NCBI RefSeq assembly: GCF_002866925.1
Contig: NZ_PKUQ01000016.1
Coordinates: forward strand, 434,001 to 498,000
DNA: 64,000 nt
DNA from: Cohaesibacter celericrescens
GTDB lineage: Bacteria > Pseudomonadota > Alphaproteobacteria > Rhizobiales > Cohaesibacteraceae
Direction of reading: 5' to 3'
Within the stretch, counting starts at the first letter, position 1, and each line of letters opens with the position of its first letter. The position numbers and the translations under genes were made by a program. The notes under the pieces are model-generated. The model had not been told where the DNA came from. It searched no databases and saw only the letters and a list, made by a program, of their open reading frames with translations. Below, piece after piece: positions 27,392 to 36,500 of this stretch.

Positions 27392-28066
27392 TTATTCCGC
27401 AGCTTTGTTTTTTTGATCGAGCAGTTTCTGACGCTGTTCTTCAGCGCGTTTGCGCAACAGGTCCTGAAGTTTTCTCTGTTCATCAGCTGTTTTGTTCAAA
27501 TCGATAGGATCGCCATCATAACTGGCGGTGAAACCAGAAAGGGTCAGATCAAAGCGAACGGGTTGGGCCTGCTGGTTCAGTGCGGTGATCGCAATAGAAG
27601 CGCCCTTTTTCATTTGCGCTACAAAATTTTCATCCACTGCCAGATCAGAGAAACAGGCATTTGGGAAGCAGATCGAGAATGTGCCTTTTAGCTGCTTGCC
27701 TTTATCAATTTGCAAAGTCAAACCGTGGCGCAATAGCATGCCGGGAGTGATAGCAATAACAAGGGCCTTGCGTTTTGCACCTTCCAGCTCGCGAATGGAG
27801 ATGGAAGCTAGAAACTGGCCTGTTTCGGCTTTCAGTTCCTGAGTGATGGCGCAGAGCTGCTTTTTGCTCTTTGGATCTTCATTGCAGAATTTGAGCCATT
27901 TGCTATTCTGATTTTGGCCTTCTGTTGCAGTCGTTGCCGTCTGCGCATAGGCCGCAGGAGCAGAAAGCGAGACCATCGCAAGGGCCGCTGTAGCGGCAGC
28001 AAATGGCTTAATGAAATTCAATGCGTTGTCGGTCATGACCATGAAAGAAAGTCCCGGTTTTATCAT
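27392..28066 (-). CDS. Invasion-associated locus B (IalB) family protein
   Basis: An exported 224-residue protein. The N-terminal signal (FAAATAALAMVSLSAPAAYA) is followed by the IalB domain with paired cysteines (CNEDPKSKKQLC and CFPNACF) typical of the family. The C-terminus is a charged helical tail (EQRKLQDLLRKRAEEQRQK). IalB proteins are periplasmic or surface proteins widespread in Hyphomicrobiales; the name comes from Bartonella erythrocyte invasion, but most members have no known role. Starts at 28066, 28042 and 28036 are all in frame; the shorter ones give a more usual signal peptide. Confidence 0.85.
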   Translation of the reverse strand: MIKPGLSFMVMTDNALNFIKPFAAATAALAMVSLSAPAAYAQTATTATEGQNQNSKWLKFCNEDPKSKKQLCAITQELKAETGQFLASISIRELEGAKRKALVIAITPGMLLRHGLTLQIDKGKQLKGTFSICFPNACFSDLAVDENFVAQMKKGASIAITALNQQAQPVRFDLTLSGFTASYDGDPIDLNKTADEQRKLQDLLRKRAEEQRQKLLDQKNKAAE

Positions 28067-28414
28067 TCAATTATTGTCAGGAAGGCTTAATTCCCGATAC
28101 TGTTTATCAGTCTTGGAAGACTGGCGCTGAATTGTGGTCTAGACTTGACCATGCGTTAAAAGCACAACTGGCTCTATCCAAGCACACTTGCAATTCAATA
28201 GCAGTCTTGAATTTCGTGTTAGCCTCTTCATTCACAATGAATTGGGCAGAATAGTGACTGTTGGCAATGTTCTACATGGTGATTGCTAAAATTTCCAGTG
28301 GCCAGAAACACTATGGGGCCGTTTTCCCGCTTGTGTTAGATTGCTCTTAACAATGATTCCCTGGTCGCCGTTGTTCGGTATGCTCTGCCGGCCTCACGGT
28401 AAAGGAGCTTTCCG
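28067..28414. other. Intergenic region upstream of the YejA-like gene
   Basis: About 350 bases between two divergent genes, presumably carrying both promoters. No gene or known RNA element was recognised. An AAGGAG ribosome site for the downstream gene lies at 28402-28407. Confidence 0.5.
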
Positions 28415-30301
28415 ATGCTAATTTTTAACAAACACAGATTGACCAATTTGCGAGTTGTTTCGCATTTCTTCGTTCAGCGCATCTGGGTTCCTGCGTTCGT
28501 CGCCTGCGGTGTCATGTGTTCGCCCGCTCTCATCCTTGAATCTCAAGCTGAGCCCGTGCACGGCATCGCGATGCATGGCTCACCCAAATATGCCGCAGAT
28601 TTTTCGTATATGGATTATGTAAACCCCAATGCTCCCAAGGGAGGCAAGATCGCTTATGGCGCGCAGGGGAGCTTTGATAGTTTGAATCCTTTTTTGCTTA
28701 AAGGGGTTTCCCCGCGCGGTTTGTGGGATGAAAGTTATGGGCTGAACGTTTATGAGCCATTGCTGGCACGCAGCGCGGATGAAGCTTTCTCTTTGTATGG
28801 CATGATCGCTGAGTGGGTCGATATGCCCGATGATCGTTCTTCCATCACATTCAAGATTAGAGATGAAGCTCGGTTTTCTGATGGCCATGCCATTGATGTT
28901 GAAGATGTTAAATTTACCATCGATTTGCTGCGCGAGCATGGTCGTCCTGCATACGCGGGAAGAATCAAACGCATCAAGGCAATAGAGGAACCCGGTGACA
29001 AGCAAATCCGCTTTGTCTTTGCTGATGGCAGTGATAGGGAATTGCCGTTGCTGATTGGTATGCTTCCTGTTCTACCTAGTCACGCAATTGACCCCGAGCA
29101 GTTCGCCAAATCGGGCATGTATCAGTTTATTGGATCGGGGCCTTATCTGATCGATAAGGTTGATGCTGGGTCAAAAGTGGTTCTGAAGCGCGACCCCAAC
29201 TATTGGGCCAAAGATTTGCCAATTAAGGTTGGTCAGGACAATTTTGACGAAATACGCATCGAGTATTTTCGCGACAATACAGCCCTTTTTGAAGCGTTTA
29301 AAAAGGGCGTGTTTGACGTCTCAATTGAGTCTGACCCTGCCCGGTGGGCCAATCAGTATGATTTTACCGCCATTGAAAACGGCTCGGTGGAAAAAAGAAC
29401 GTTCAATTCAGGTCTACCAAAGGGCATGTCCGCCTTTGTGTTCAATACGCGCAAGCCGGTGTTTGAAAACCGTCGGGTGCGACGCACGTTGGCCAGTCTA
29501 TTCGATTTTGACTGGGTGAATAAAAATCTTTACCACGGGTTATTCTCTCGCTCTGGCAGTTATTTTCAAAACTCGGTTCTGTCTTCACTTGGCTTGCCAG
29601 CAAGTGAGGCCGAAAAGGCGCTGTTGGCACCGTATCTCGACACAATCGATCCAGATATTCTGGACGGCAGCTATATGCCGGTCTCTGGTGCGGATACGCG
29701 GGCTATTCGCAAGCTCTTGGGGGCTGCGATCAGGGACCTTGGGTCCGCTGGTTATAGCTTGAAGAATGGGGTGATGACCAACAGTCAGACAAACACTCCT
29801 CTGGCTTTTGAGTTTTTGGCGACGACGAAAGAACAAGAACGCATTGCCCTTGCCTACGAGCGTGTTTTGGAGCGCATTGGTGTTCAGATGGAAATACGGA
29901 CCGTGGATTCGGCGCAATATTGGGAACGCCGCAAGACCATGGATTTTGACATGATGAAAATGTCATGGAGCGCATCCCTTTCTCCGGGTAACGAACAAAT
30001 GGCCCGGTGGCATTCTTCGCAGCGGGATAAAGATGGTTGGTTCAATCAAGCTGGTGCTAACGATCCTGCCATTGATGCGATGATTGATGCGCTTCTGGCT
30101 GCAAGAAGCCAAGAGGCTTTTACGGCCGCTGTACGCGCCTTTGATCGCACCCTTATCAATGGCTATTATGTGGTGCCACTTTTTCACAAAGCTGATCAAT
30201 GGGTTGGGATGTGGAAGAGAATTGGCGTCCCTGATGATGAGGCCAAGGTGCAGCCATTGGCCGGATATCGCAATACGACTTGGTGGTTTGAGGGAGATTA
30301 A
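28415..30301 (+). CDS. ABC transporter solute-binding protein, family 5 (YejA-like)
   Basis: A 628-residue periplasmic peptide-type binding protein. After an N-terminal export segment, the mature part opens with HGIAMHGSPKYAADFSYMDY and NPNAPKGGKIAYGAQGSFDS, which is diagnostic for the YejA/microcin C subgroup rather than OppA. Further conserved blocks are YEPLLARSADEAFSLYGMIA, FKIRDEARFSDGHAIDVEDV and FNSGLPKGMSAFVFNTRKP. Such proteins feed YejBEF importers with oligopeptides. No permease or ATPase gene accompanies it here, so it is an orphan receptor that may share a remote transporter. ATG 28415 has an AAGGAG site. Confidence 0.9.
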   Translation: MLIFNKHRLTNLRVVSHFFVQRIWVPAFVACGVMCSPALILESQAEPVHGIAMHGSPKYAADFSYMDYVNPNAPKGGKIAYGAQGSFDSLNPFLLKGVSPRGLWDESYGLNVYEPLLARSADEAFSLYGMIAEWVDMPDDRSSITFKIRDEARFSDGHAIDVEDVKFTIDLLREHGRPAYAGRIKRIKAIEEPGDKQIRFVFADGSDRELPLLIGMLPVLPSHAIDPEQFAKSGMYQFIGSGPYLIDKVDAGSKVVLKRDPNYWAKDLPIKVGQDNFDEIRIEYFRDNTALFEAFKKGVFDVSIESDPARWANQYDFTAIENGSVEKRTFNSGLPKGMSAFVFNTRKPVFENRRVRRTLASLFDFDWVNKNLYHGLFSRSGSYFQNSVLSSLGLPASEAEKALLAPYLDTIDPDILDGSYMPVSGADTRAIRKLLGAAIRDLGSAGYSLKNGVMTNSQTNTPLAFEFLATTKEQERIALAYERVLERIGVQMEIRTVDSAQYWERRKTMDFDMMKMSWSASLSPGNEQMARWHSSQRDKDGWFNQAGANDPAIDAMIDALLAARSQEAFTAAVRAFDRTLINGYYVVPLFHKADQWVGMWKRIGVPDDEAKVQPLAGYRNTTWWFEGD

Positions 30302-30430
30302 CTCTCGTTTCTGGTTCTTTTGTACGTGTTTGCTGGTTAACTCGTCCCCAAGGGGGCTGTCTCATATATTATGGAATCAGATAAGGTAAACAAAATGATT
30401 CCACAATATTGATTATTTGCGGGGCTCAAG

Positions 30431-32137
30431 ATGCTTCTCTCTACTCCAGACCAAATCAAACTTTACCATTCTTCTGGTCTTTGGGGAGAGGAGCGGCTCG
30501 ATCAAATCTTCTGCCAGCATGTTCAGGATCGTCCTGATGAACTAGCGCTGATTGATGATCAAGGTCTGCATGCGGTTACAGGCCGACGCCCACAGTGTCT
30601 TTCTTTTGAACGCGCGTGGCGCAAAGTGGTGGCACTTTCCAACTTCCTCTCCGGTATTGGTATGAAAACCGATACCGTTGTTGCTATGCTGATGCCACCC
30701 AGCGTCGATGCTGTGATTTTTACGCTGGTCGCCAGCCGAATGGGACTAATCATAGCACCCATTCCAATCACATATGGCGAGACAGAAATCCGTGAAAAGC
30801 TGGAACGGGTTGGTGCAAAGGCTATCCTTTGTACTGCTCGATATGAGAATGAACCGGTTGCGGAGCGCGCGCGTAACGTCGCCGCAGATATGTTCTCGAT
30901 ACGCTTTGTGTTTTGTGTGGGAGAAGGTGCTCCCGAGGGCTTGATCGAGTTGCAATCCGTGCTGGATGACGAGGATAGCGCTAGCCAAGAAGATTTGTTT
31001 GAACTTTCCGTATCGCCCTCAGCGGATGCGGTTTTGGCGATTCATTGGACCTCTGCCACCAGTCAACCATCTCGACCAATCGGACGTAGTCACAATCAGC
31101 TTTTGGCTGTGGCGCGTCACGTGCACGACCAAACCGATCTTGAGTCTAATGATTGTTTGATGGTTGGGCATCAGTTGTCGGGGCTTAATGGATTTGCCGG
31201 AGGCCTTGTTGGCGCATTGGATGCTGGTGCTCGTATTCAGTTCCATCATTTCCAAACACTCGCACATTACGCCGAGGCATTGTCCGAGTATGGTGGTGAA
31301 CATATTTTTTTGCCGGGTGCGCATTGGCAAGCGTTCCACTCATGCCTTTCAATGAGCGCCCGTGAGCAGCTTAAGAGCGTCACACTCATTTGGAATCGGT
31401 CGCATGCTGCAAAAAGCGATTTTTGTGAGAACGAAACAGCTGCGCGGTTGTTGGATTTGACCAATTTTGGAGAGTTGGCCCTGTTTTGTCAGATCAGGCG
31501 CCATCCAGGTGAAATCGGATCTGTACCGCTAGGCGAAATAAATGGGCGCAAATCCTTACAGAGTGTTTGGCTGGAAACCAACTTGTATGGAGTGGAAGAA
31601 GCACGGGCGCGGTCTGAAAATAAAATTGTTGGCGGAGAATTGTGCCTGAAAGGCGCGATGATTCCACTAACCATTTTCCCTGTGGCAGGAGCCATCAAAG
31701 GTGATGCGCTGCGATCTACTTCCGACGACTTCATCCATACAGAGATTGGTTGTCATTTAGTAACCGAAGAACATGGTGAGCAGCGTGCACTGTTCCGTCC
31801 ACTTGGGGATTTGTCCGATGTTTTGTCTTTTGGTGGATTGAGCGAACGCGGTGTCGATCTTGATCAGCTTTATAAAGAGTGTGGTGGTGTGGTGGATGCT
31901 GCAGCCTTCGTTGTGCCATCGGAAGATGATGGCCCGGGCCATCTGATGGTGGCGCTTGTCGTCGAAGATGAAGCCGAGGCAACCGAGCATTTTTATACCT
32001 TTTTGAAAGACAAACAGATTTCCAGCACCAAATGGCCACGGGACGTTCTTTTGGTTCAAGCCATTCCGCGCCAGACTGACGGCCGTGTGCAGCGCGACAG
32101 TTTGCTTGCTGCGTCGCAATTGTGTCAAGTCGCTTAA
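30431..32137 (+). CDS. AMP-dependent synthetase/ligase-like protein, motif-degenerate
   Basis: A 568-residue protein with the overall fold of acyl-CoA or fatty-acyl-AMP ligases: an N-terminal AWRKVVALSNFLSGIGMKTD block, VVAMLMPPSVDAVIFTLVAS and APIPITYGETEIREKLERVG, the usual A1-A2 region. The key motifs are altered. The P-loop normally reading TSGTTGxPKG is TSATSQPSRPIG, the YGxTE motif is replaced by FGELALF, the TGD aspartate is absent (HTEIGC), and the C-terminal catalytic lysine position (PxTxxGKxxR) reads PRQTDGRVQRDSL. It therefore probably does not adenylate a substrate, or does so unusually. It is followed 50 bases later by the equally degenerate REC-REC-GGDEF gene. Confidence 0.75.
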   Translation: MLLSTPDQIKLYHSSGLWGEERLDQIFCQHVQDRPDELALIDDQGLHAVTGRRPQCLSFERAWRKVVALSNFLSGIGMKTDTVVAMLMPPSVDAVIFTLVASRMGLIIAPIPITYGETEIREKLERVGAKAILCTARYENEPVAERARNVAADMFSIRFVFCVGEGAPEGLIELQSVLDDEDSASQEDLFELSVSPSADAVLAIHWTSATSQPSRPIGRSHNQLLAVARHVHDQTDLESNDCLMVGHQLSGLNGFAGGLVGALDAGARIQFHHFQTLAHYAEALSEYGGEHIFLPGAHWQAFHSCLSMSAREQLKSVTLIWNRSHAAKSDFCENETAARLLDLTNFGELALFCQIRRHPGEIGSVPLGEINGRKSLQSVWLETNLYGVEEARARSENKIVGGELCLKGAMIPLTIFPVAGAIKGDALRSTSDDFIHTEIGCHLVTEEHGEQRALFRPLGDLSDVLSFGGLSERGVDLDQLYKECGGVVDAAAFVVPSEDDGPGHLMVALVVEDEAEATEHFYTFLKDKQISSTKWPRDVLLVQAIPRQTDGRVQRDSLLAASQLCQVA

Positions 32138-32160
32138 ATTCTGTGATTCAATCACAGAAT
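32138..32160. repeat. Perfect inverted repeat between the two pseudoenzyme genes
   Basis: ATTCTGTGAT (32138-32147), TCA loop, ATCACAGAAT (32151-32160), beginning at the base after the stop codon of the AMP-ligase-like gene. No T-run follows, so it is not a typical terminator; an mRNA processing or attenuation hairpin, or a protein-binding site, is possible. Confidence 0.6.
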
Positions 32161-32187
32161 CTCATTCTCAAGACATAAGAGACTATC

Positions 32188-33537
32188 ATGGCCAAGCATG
32201 CATTGATTCTTACAGACAGTGATCATGGACTTGATGTGCCCGAATGGGCGGACATGCTGACCGAGGCCAATTTTGCAGTCTGGTCCTATTGCCTGCATAG
32301 CGATGAGAAGCCTGATTCAGTTTCTATGGCTGCTGACATTTTGTTGGTTGATCTTTTGGCTGTTGCCAAGGATGATCTGGTGAGCATCGTGGAGCGCGCG
32401 GTTTTGTTGCGCAAATCTTTGGGGTTTGCTGAGGCACGCGTGCCGATGGTTGCTATTACAGATGCTTCTGTCGCGCTGGATGAACGGTTGTTGCAGCCTT
32501 TTGCTGATGTTCTCAAACCACCTTTAACGCAGGAACTTATTGCCAATCGCTTGACGTCTTTGATGCGGCTTGCGACGATGCGCCGAGAAGCTGAGCGCCG
32601 TTCTGTGACGTTCAAGAGATTTGGTGTCGGGCTGCCTGTTGTGCCTCCGCCTAATAACATGGAGCAGCAGCGCCTTCTTTACTTGGGATCAGGCATGTCT
32701 TTTTTGCCTATTCAAGGCGCGTTACCCAATTCCGTTGAGACTGTGGCGGCTTTGTCGCCCACGATGGCTAAGCAATATTTAGAGGCGTCTCCCTTCGATG
32801 CCCTCATTGTCGAATTGAAAGACTATAACGAGCATTTTATTCATTTTATTACAGACTTGCGCCGAAATCCTTCTTATTTCTCGTTTCCCATTATTCTGGT
32901 GTGCCACAAGACTGCCATTGAAGATGGGCTGGCTGGCTTGGCTGCGGGTGCGAATGATATTGTGTCTTTTCCGTTTTCGGAGCGGTTCTTTGAGAATCGC
33001 ATCGTCATATTGGTCTGCGAAGAGCGATATCGTCAGCAGCTCAAGAAGATTTTTACCGAAGCCCGTTTATTGATGCCAACGGACCCGGTGACGCGGCTCT
33101 ACTCGGAAGAGTTTCTAAAATCGCATCTGGATGTTCTGGACAAGGAAGAAACCTCGTCTTCTGTGACATTTGCGGGAATCGATGTTTCTTTCGATGTGGT
33201 TGAAGGCACAAAGACGGAAACCAAACCCAGTTCAACGCTTGTTGCCCGCGTCGGGCGGTTGATTGCGTCACTGATGCGTGCCGAAGACATTCTTGCTCGC
33301 CTCGATAATGGCCAGTTTGTTGCCTTCTTCCCAGATACGGATCTTTTTGAATCTCGGGTTGCGTTGCAACGCATCCGCTCGGTCGTGCAACTGAGCCCAT
33401 TTGTGGAGCAGAATGCTAGCCACGGTGTCAACGTGACTTTGGACTTCTCTCTGCACCATAGTGATACGGGCCAGCCGGGTTTTGATGCAGAGAAGATTTT
33501 GAAAGACCTGTTTGAAAATCCGGTCATCCGATTCTAA
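32188..33537 (+). CDS. PleD-like REC-REC-GGDEF protein with degenerate GGDEF
   Basis: A 449-residue cytoplasmic signalling protein laid out like PleD. The first receiver domain has a candidate phospho-acceptor (ADILLVDLLAV, aspartate about residue 55) and the conserved lysine region (ADVLKPPL). The second receiver has Glu instead of Asp at that place (FDALIVELKD). The C-terminal GGDEF domain begins DPVTRLYSEEFL and ends with RIRSVVQLSPF, but the catalytic motif GG(D/E)EF is RLDNGQFVAFFP, so cyclic-di-GMP synthesis is unlikely. It may act as a c-di-GMP or phosphorylation-responsive scaffold. RBS AAGAGAC precedes ATG 32188. Confidence 0.8.
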   Translation: MAKHALILTDSDHGLDVPEWADMLTEANFAVWSYCLHSDEKPDSVSMAADILLVDLLAVAKDDLVSIVERAVLLRKSLGFAEARVPMVAITDASVALDERLLQPFADVLKPPLTQELIANRLTSLMRLATMRREAERRSVTFKRFGVGLPVVPPPNNMEQQRLLYLGSGMSFLPIQGALPNSVETVAALSPTMAKQYLEASPFDALIVELKDYNEHFIHFITDLRRNPSYFSFPIILVCHKTAIEDGLAGLAAGANDIVSFPFSERFFENRIVILVCEERYRQQLKKIFTEARLLMPTDPVTRLYSEEFLKSHLDVLDKEETSSSVTFAGIDVSFDVVEGTKTETKPSSTLVARVGRLIASLMRAEDILARLDNGQFVAFFPDTDLFESRVALQRIRSVVQLSPFVEQNASHGVNVTLDFSLHHSDTGQPGFDAEKILKDLFENPVIRF

Positions 33538-33557
33538 AATTTTTGTTTGGCTCTTGA

Positions 33558-36500
33558 TCAACTCTGAGCCAATTTGGCCAACTGCGTCATGATGATAGCG
33601 GTGCCTTGCAGGCGTGCGCGTGGTGTTGCCCAATCCCGTGAAAGGAATATGCGCTGATCTGGACGGATTTTGGCCAGAACACCTTGTTCCGTGATGAATT
33701 GAACCAGTCCTGCGGGATTGGAGAATTCATTATTACGGAACCCAAACACGGCACCTTTTGGTCCGGCATCGATCTTCTCGACATTGGCTTTGCGGCACAG
33801 GCCCTTAATATAGACAATCTTCAACAGATGTTTGACCTCATCTGGTTGCGGTCCAAAACGGTCTGTTAATTCGGCGCCAAATTCGTCGATATCATTGGCT
33901 TCAACCAGATCGGCAAGACGGCGATAGAGATTAAGCCGCAATTGCAGATCTGCAACATAGCTGTCAGGAATCATCACTGGTGTGCCGATGGCAATCTGCG
34001 GTGACCATTTGTCTTCCATGATGGTCAGGTCACCAGATCTGAGAGATGCCACGGCTTCTTCAAGCATTTGCTGATACAGCTCATAGCCGACTTCTTTGAC
34101 GTGACCTGATTGTTCTTCGCCAAGCAAGTTGCCTGCTCCACGAATATCGAGATCGTGGCTGGCCAGTTGGAAACCTGCCCCTAGGGTATCCAAGCTCTGC
34201 AAAACCTTGAGGCGTCGTTCGGCGGTTGGTGTCAGTACTTTTTTTGCCGGAACCGTAAACAGCGCGTAGGCGCGGGTCTTGGAGCGCCCTACCCGTCCAC
34301 GTAGCTGATAAAGCTGGGACAGGCCGAACATGTCGGCGCGATGCACAACAAGCGTATTTGCCGTTGGTACATCGATACCGGATTCGACAATTGTGGTGGA
34401 GAGCAAAACATCATATTTGCCATCATAGAAGGCAGTCATGATGTCATCAAGCTGACCGGGAGGCATTTGGCCGTGGGCGACTGCGACTTTGACTTCCGGC
34501 ACATGCTCATCAAGGAATCGTTTGATGTCAGCGATATCGGCAACACGTGGGCAGACATAAAAGCTCTGGCCGCCACGGTAGCGCTCGCGAAGTAAAGCCT
34601 CGCGTATGGTCAAAGCATCGAATGGTGAGATAAAGGTCCGCACGGCCAGACGGTCAACGGGTGGTGTCGCAATCAATGATAGTTCACGCACACCAGTCAG
34701 TGCCAGTTGCAAGGTGCGCGGAATTGGCGTGGCCGAAAGGGTCAGCACATGAACATCGGCTCGCAATTCTTTGAGGCGCTCCTTGTGCTTGACGCCAAAA
34801 TGCTGCTCTTCATCAATAATCATCAGGCCCAGATCGCGGAACTGGATGGATTTGCCAAGCAAGGCATGGGTACCGACTACGATATCGATGGAGCCGTCAG
34901 AGATACCCGCTTTTGTTTTGTTCAGCTCTTTTGTTGTAACCAGACGAGATGCTTGGGCGACGTTGAGCGGGAAGCCGACAAAGCGATCAGCAAATGTTTT
35001 GTAATGCTGACGAGCGAGCAATGTGGTGGGTACGACAATCGCCACCTGTTTGCCATTCATCGCAGCGATGAAGGCGGCGCGCATTGCGACTTCGGTCTTG
35101 CCAAAGCCCACGTCGCCACAGATGAGACGGTCCATTGGTCGACCCGAGCCCATGTCGTCAAACACCTGTTCAATGGCGTTGAATTGATCCTCGGTTTCGT
35201 CAAACGGGAAGCGGGCTGAAAATTCGTCATACAGGCCTTCTGGCGGCACCAGGCGTTCTGCTGTTCTCAGTTCTCGTTCTGCAGCTACTTTGATAAGCTG
35301 ATCCGCCATCATGCGGATGCGGGCTTTCATCTTGGATTTGCGCGCCTGCCATGCGACACCACCCAGCTTGTCCAATTGGGCTTCGGCATCACCAGAGCCA
35401 TAGCGGGACAGCAGCTCTATATTCTCTACTGGCAGAAAGAGCTTGTCGCCACCTGAATAGTGTATCTCTAAACAGTCATGCGGCGCACCGGCTGCATCAA
35501 CCGTTTGCAAGCCTTGGAAGCGACCTATGCCGTGCTCAATATGGACGACAATATCACCCTGCGTTAGACTGGCGGCCTCGGTCAGAACATCAGAGCTTTT
35601 TTTGCGGCGGCGTTTGGATCGGATCAGACGATCGCCCAGAATGTCCTGTTCGCCAATCACGACGTCTTTGTCTGCGACAAAACCACATTCAAGTTCAAGG
35701 ACTGTCAGGCCGACCTGTTTGGGCGTGATGACCTTGCGGGTTGCCCATGTTTCATAGGGCACAAGGCCAGTCATGCCATGGTCGGTGAGCACCTGATGCA
35801 TACGCTCGGCGGACCCCGGGGTCCAGCATGCGATGGTCACTCGTTTGTTGTCTGCCTTCAAAGCATTGATATGCTCGATGACAGCATCAAAAACATTTAC
35901 ATTTTCGGCGCTGCGCTCGGCGGCAAATGTCTTGCCTTGCTTGCCGCCCAGATTGACGATGGTCTCCAAACTGTTGTCCGGCACATCAAAGGGGGACAGG
36001 CGCACGCGCGTTTGGGTGCCTATTTCGCCAGCCCAACCTTCTTTATTGAGATAGAGCAGGTCGGGATCAATGGGTTTATAGGGTACGCCTTGGTCAAATC
36101 CGGCATCGACGCCTTCCTTGCGAGAGACATAGTGATCTTTGATCAAATCCAATCGCTCTTGGATGGCTTCATCACTCAAATGATCAAGGACAATCGGTGC
36201 ATTTTGGGTGAAGTCGAAAAGGGTTTCGAGGTCTTCGTTAAAGAAGGGAAGCCAGTGTTCAATGCCTTGATATCGGCGGCCATCGCTGATGGCCTGATAG
36301 AGTAGATCGTCGCGCGTTGCTGCGCCAAAACTAGCGGTATAGCGGCGGCGGAAGAGCGAAATGGTTTCCTCATCCAACACCACTTCAGAGGCTGATACCA
36401 GATCGATTTCTTTTAATTGGCCAACAGAGCGCTGGCTTTCTGCATCGAAAGTACGAATGCTTTCTAGCGTGTCACCAAAAAAATCAAGCCGGACAGGCTC

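Noticed and set aside
34707-36305. Long plus-strand frames inside mfd
   Set aside because: They are antisense to an intact, motif-complete mfd.
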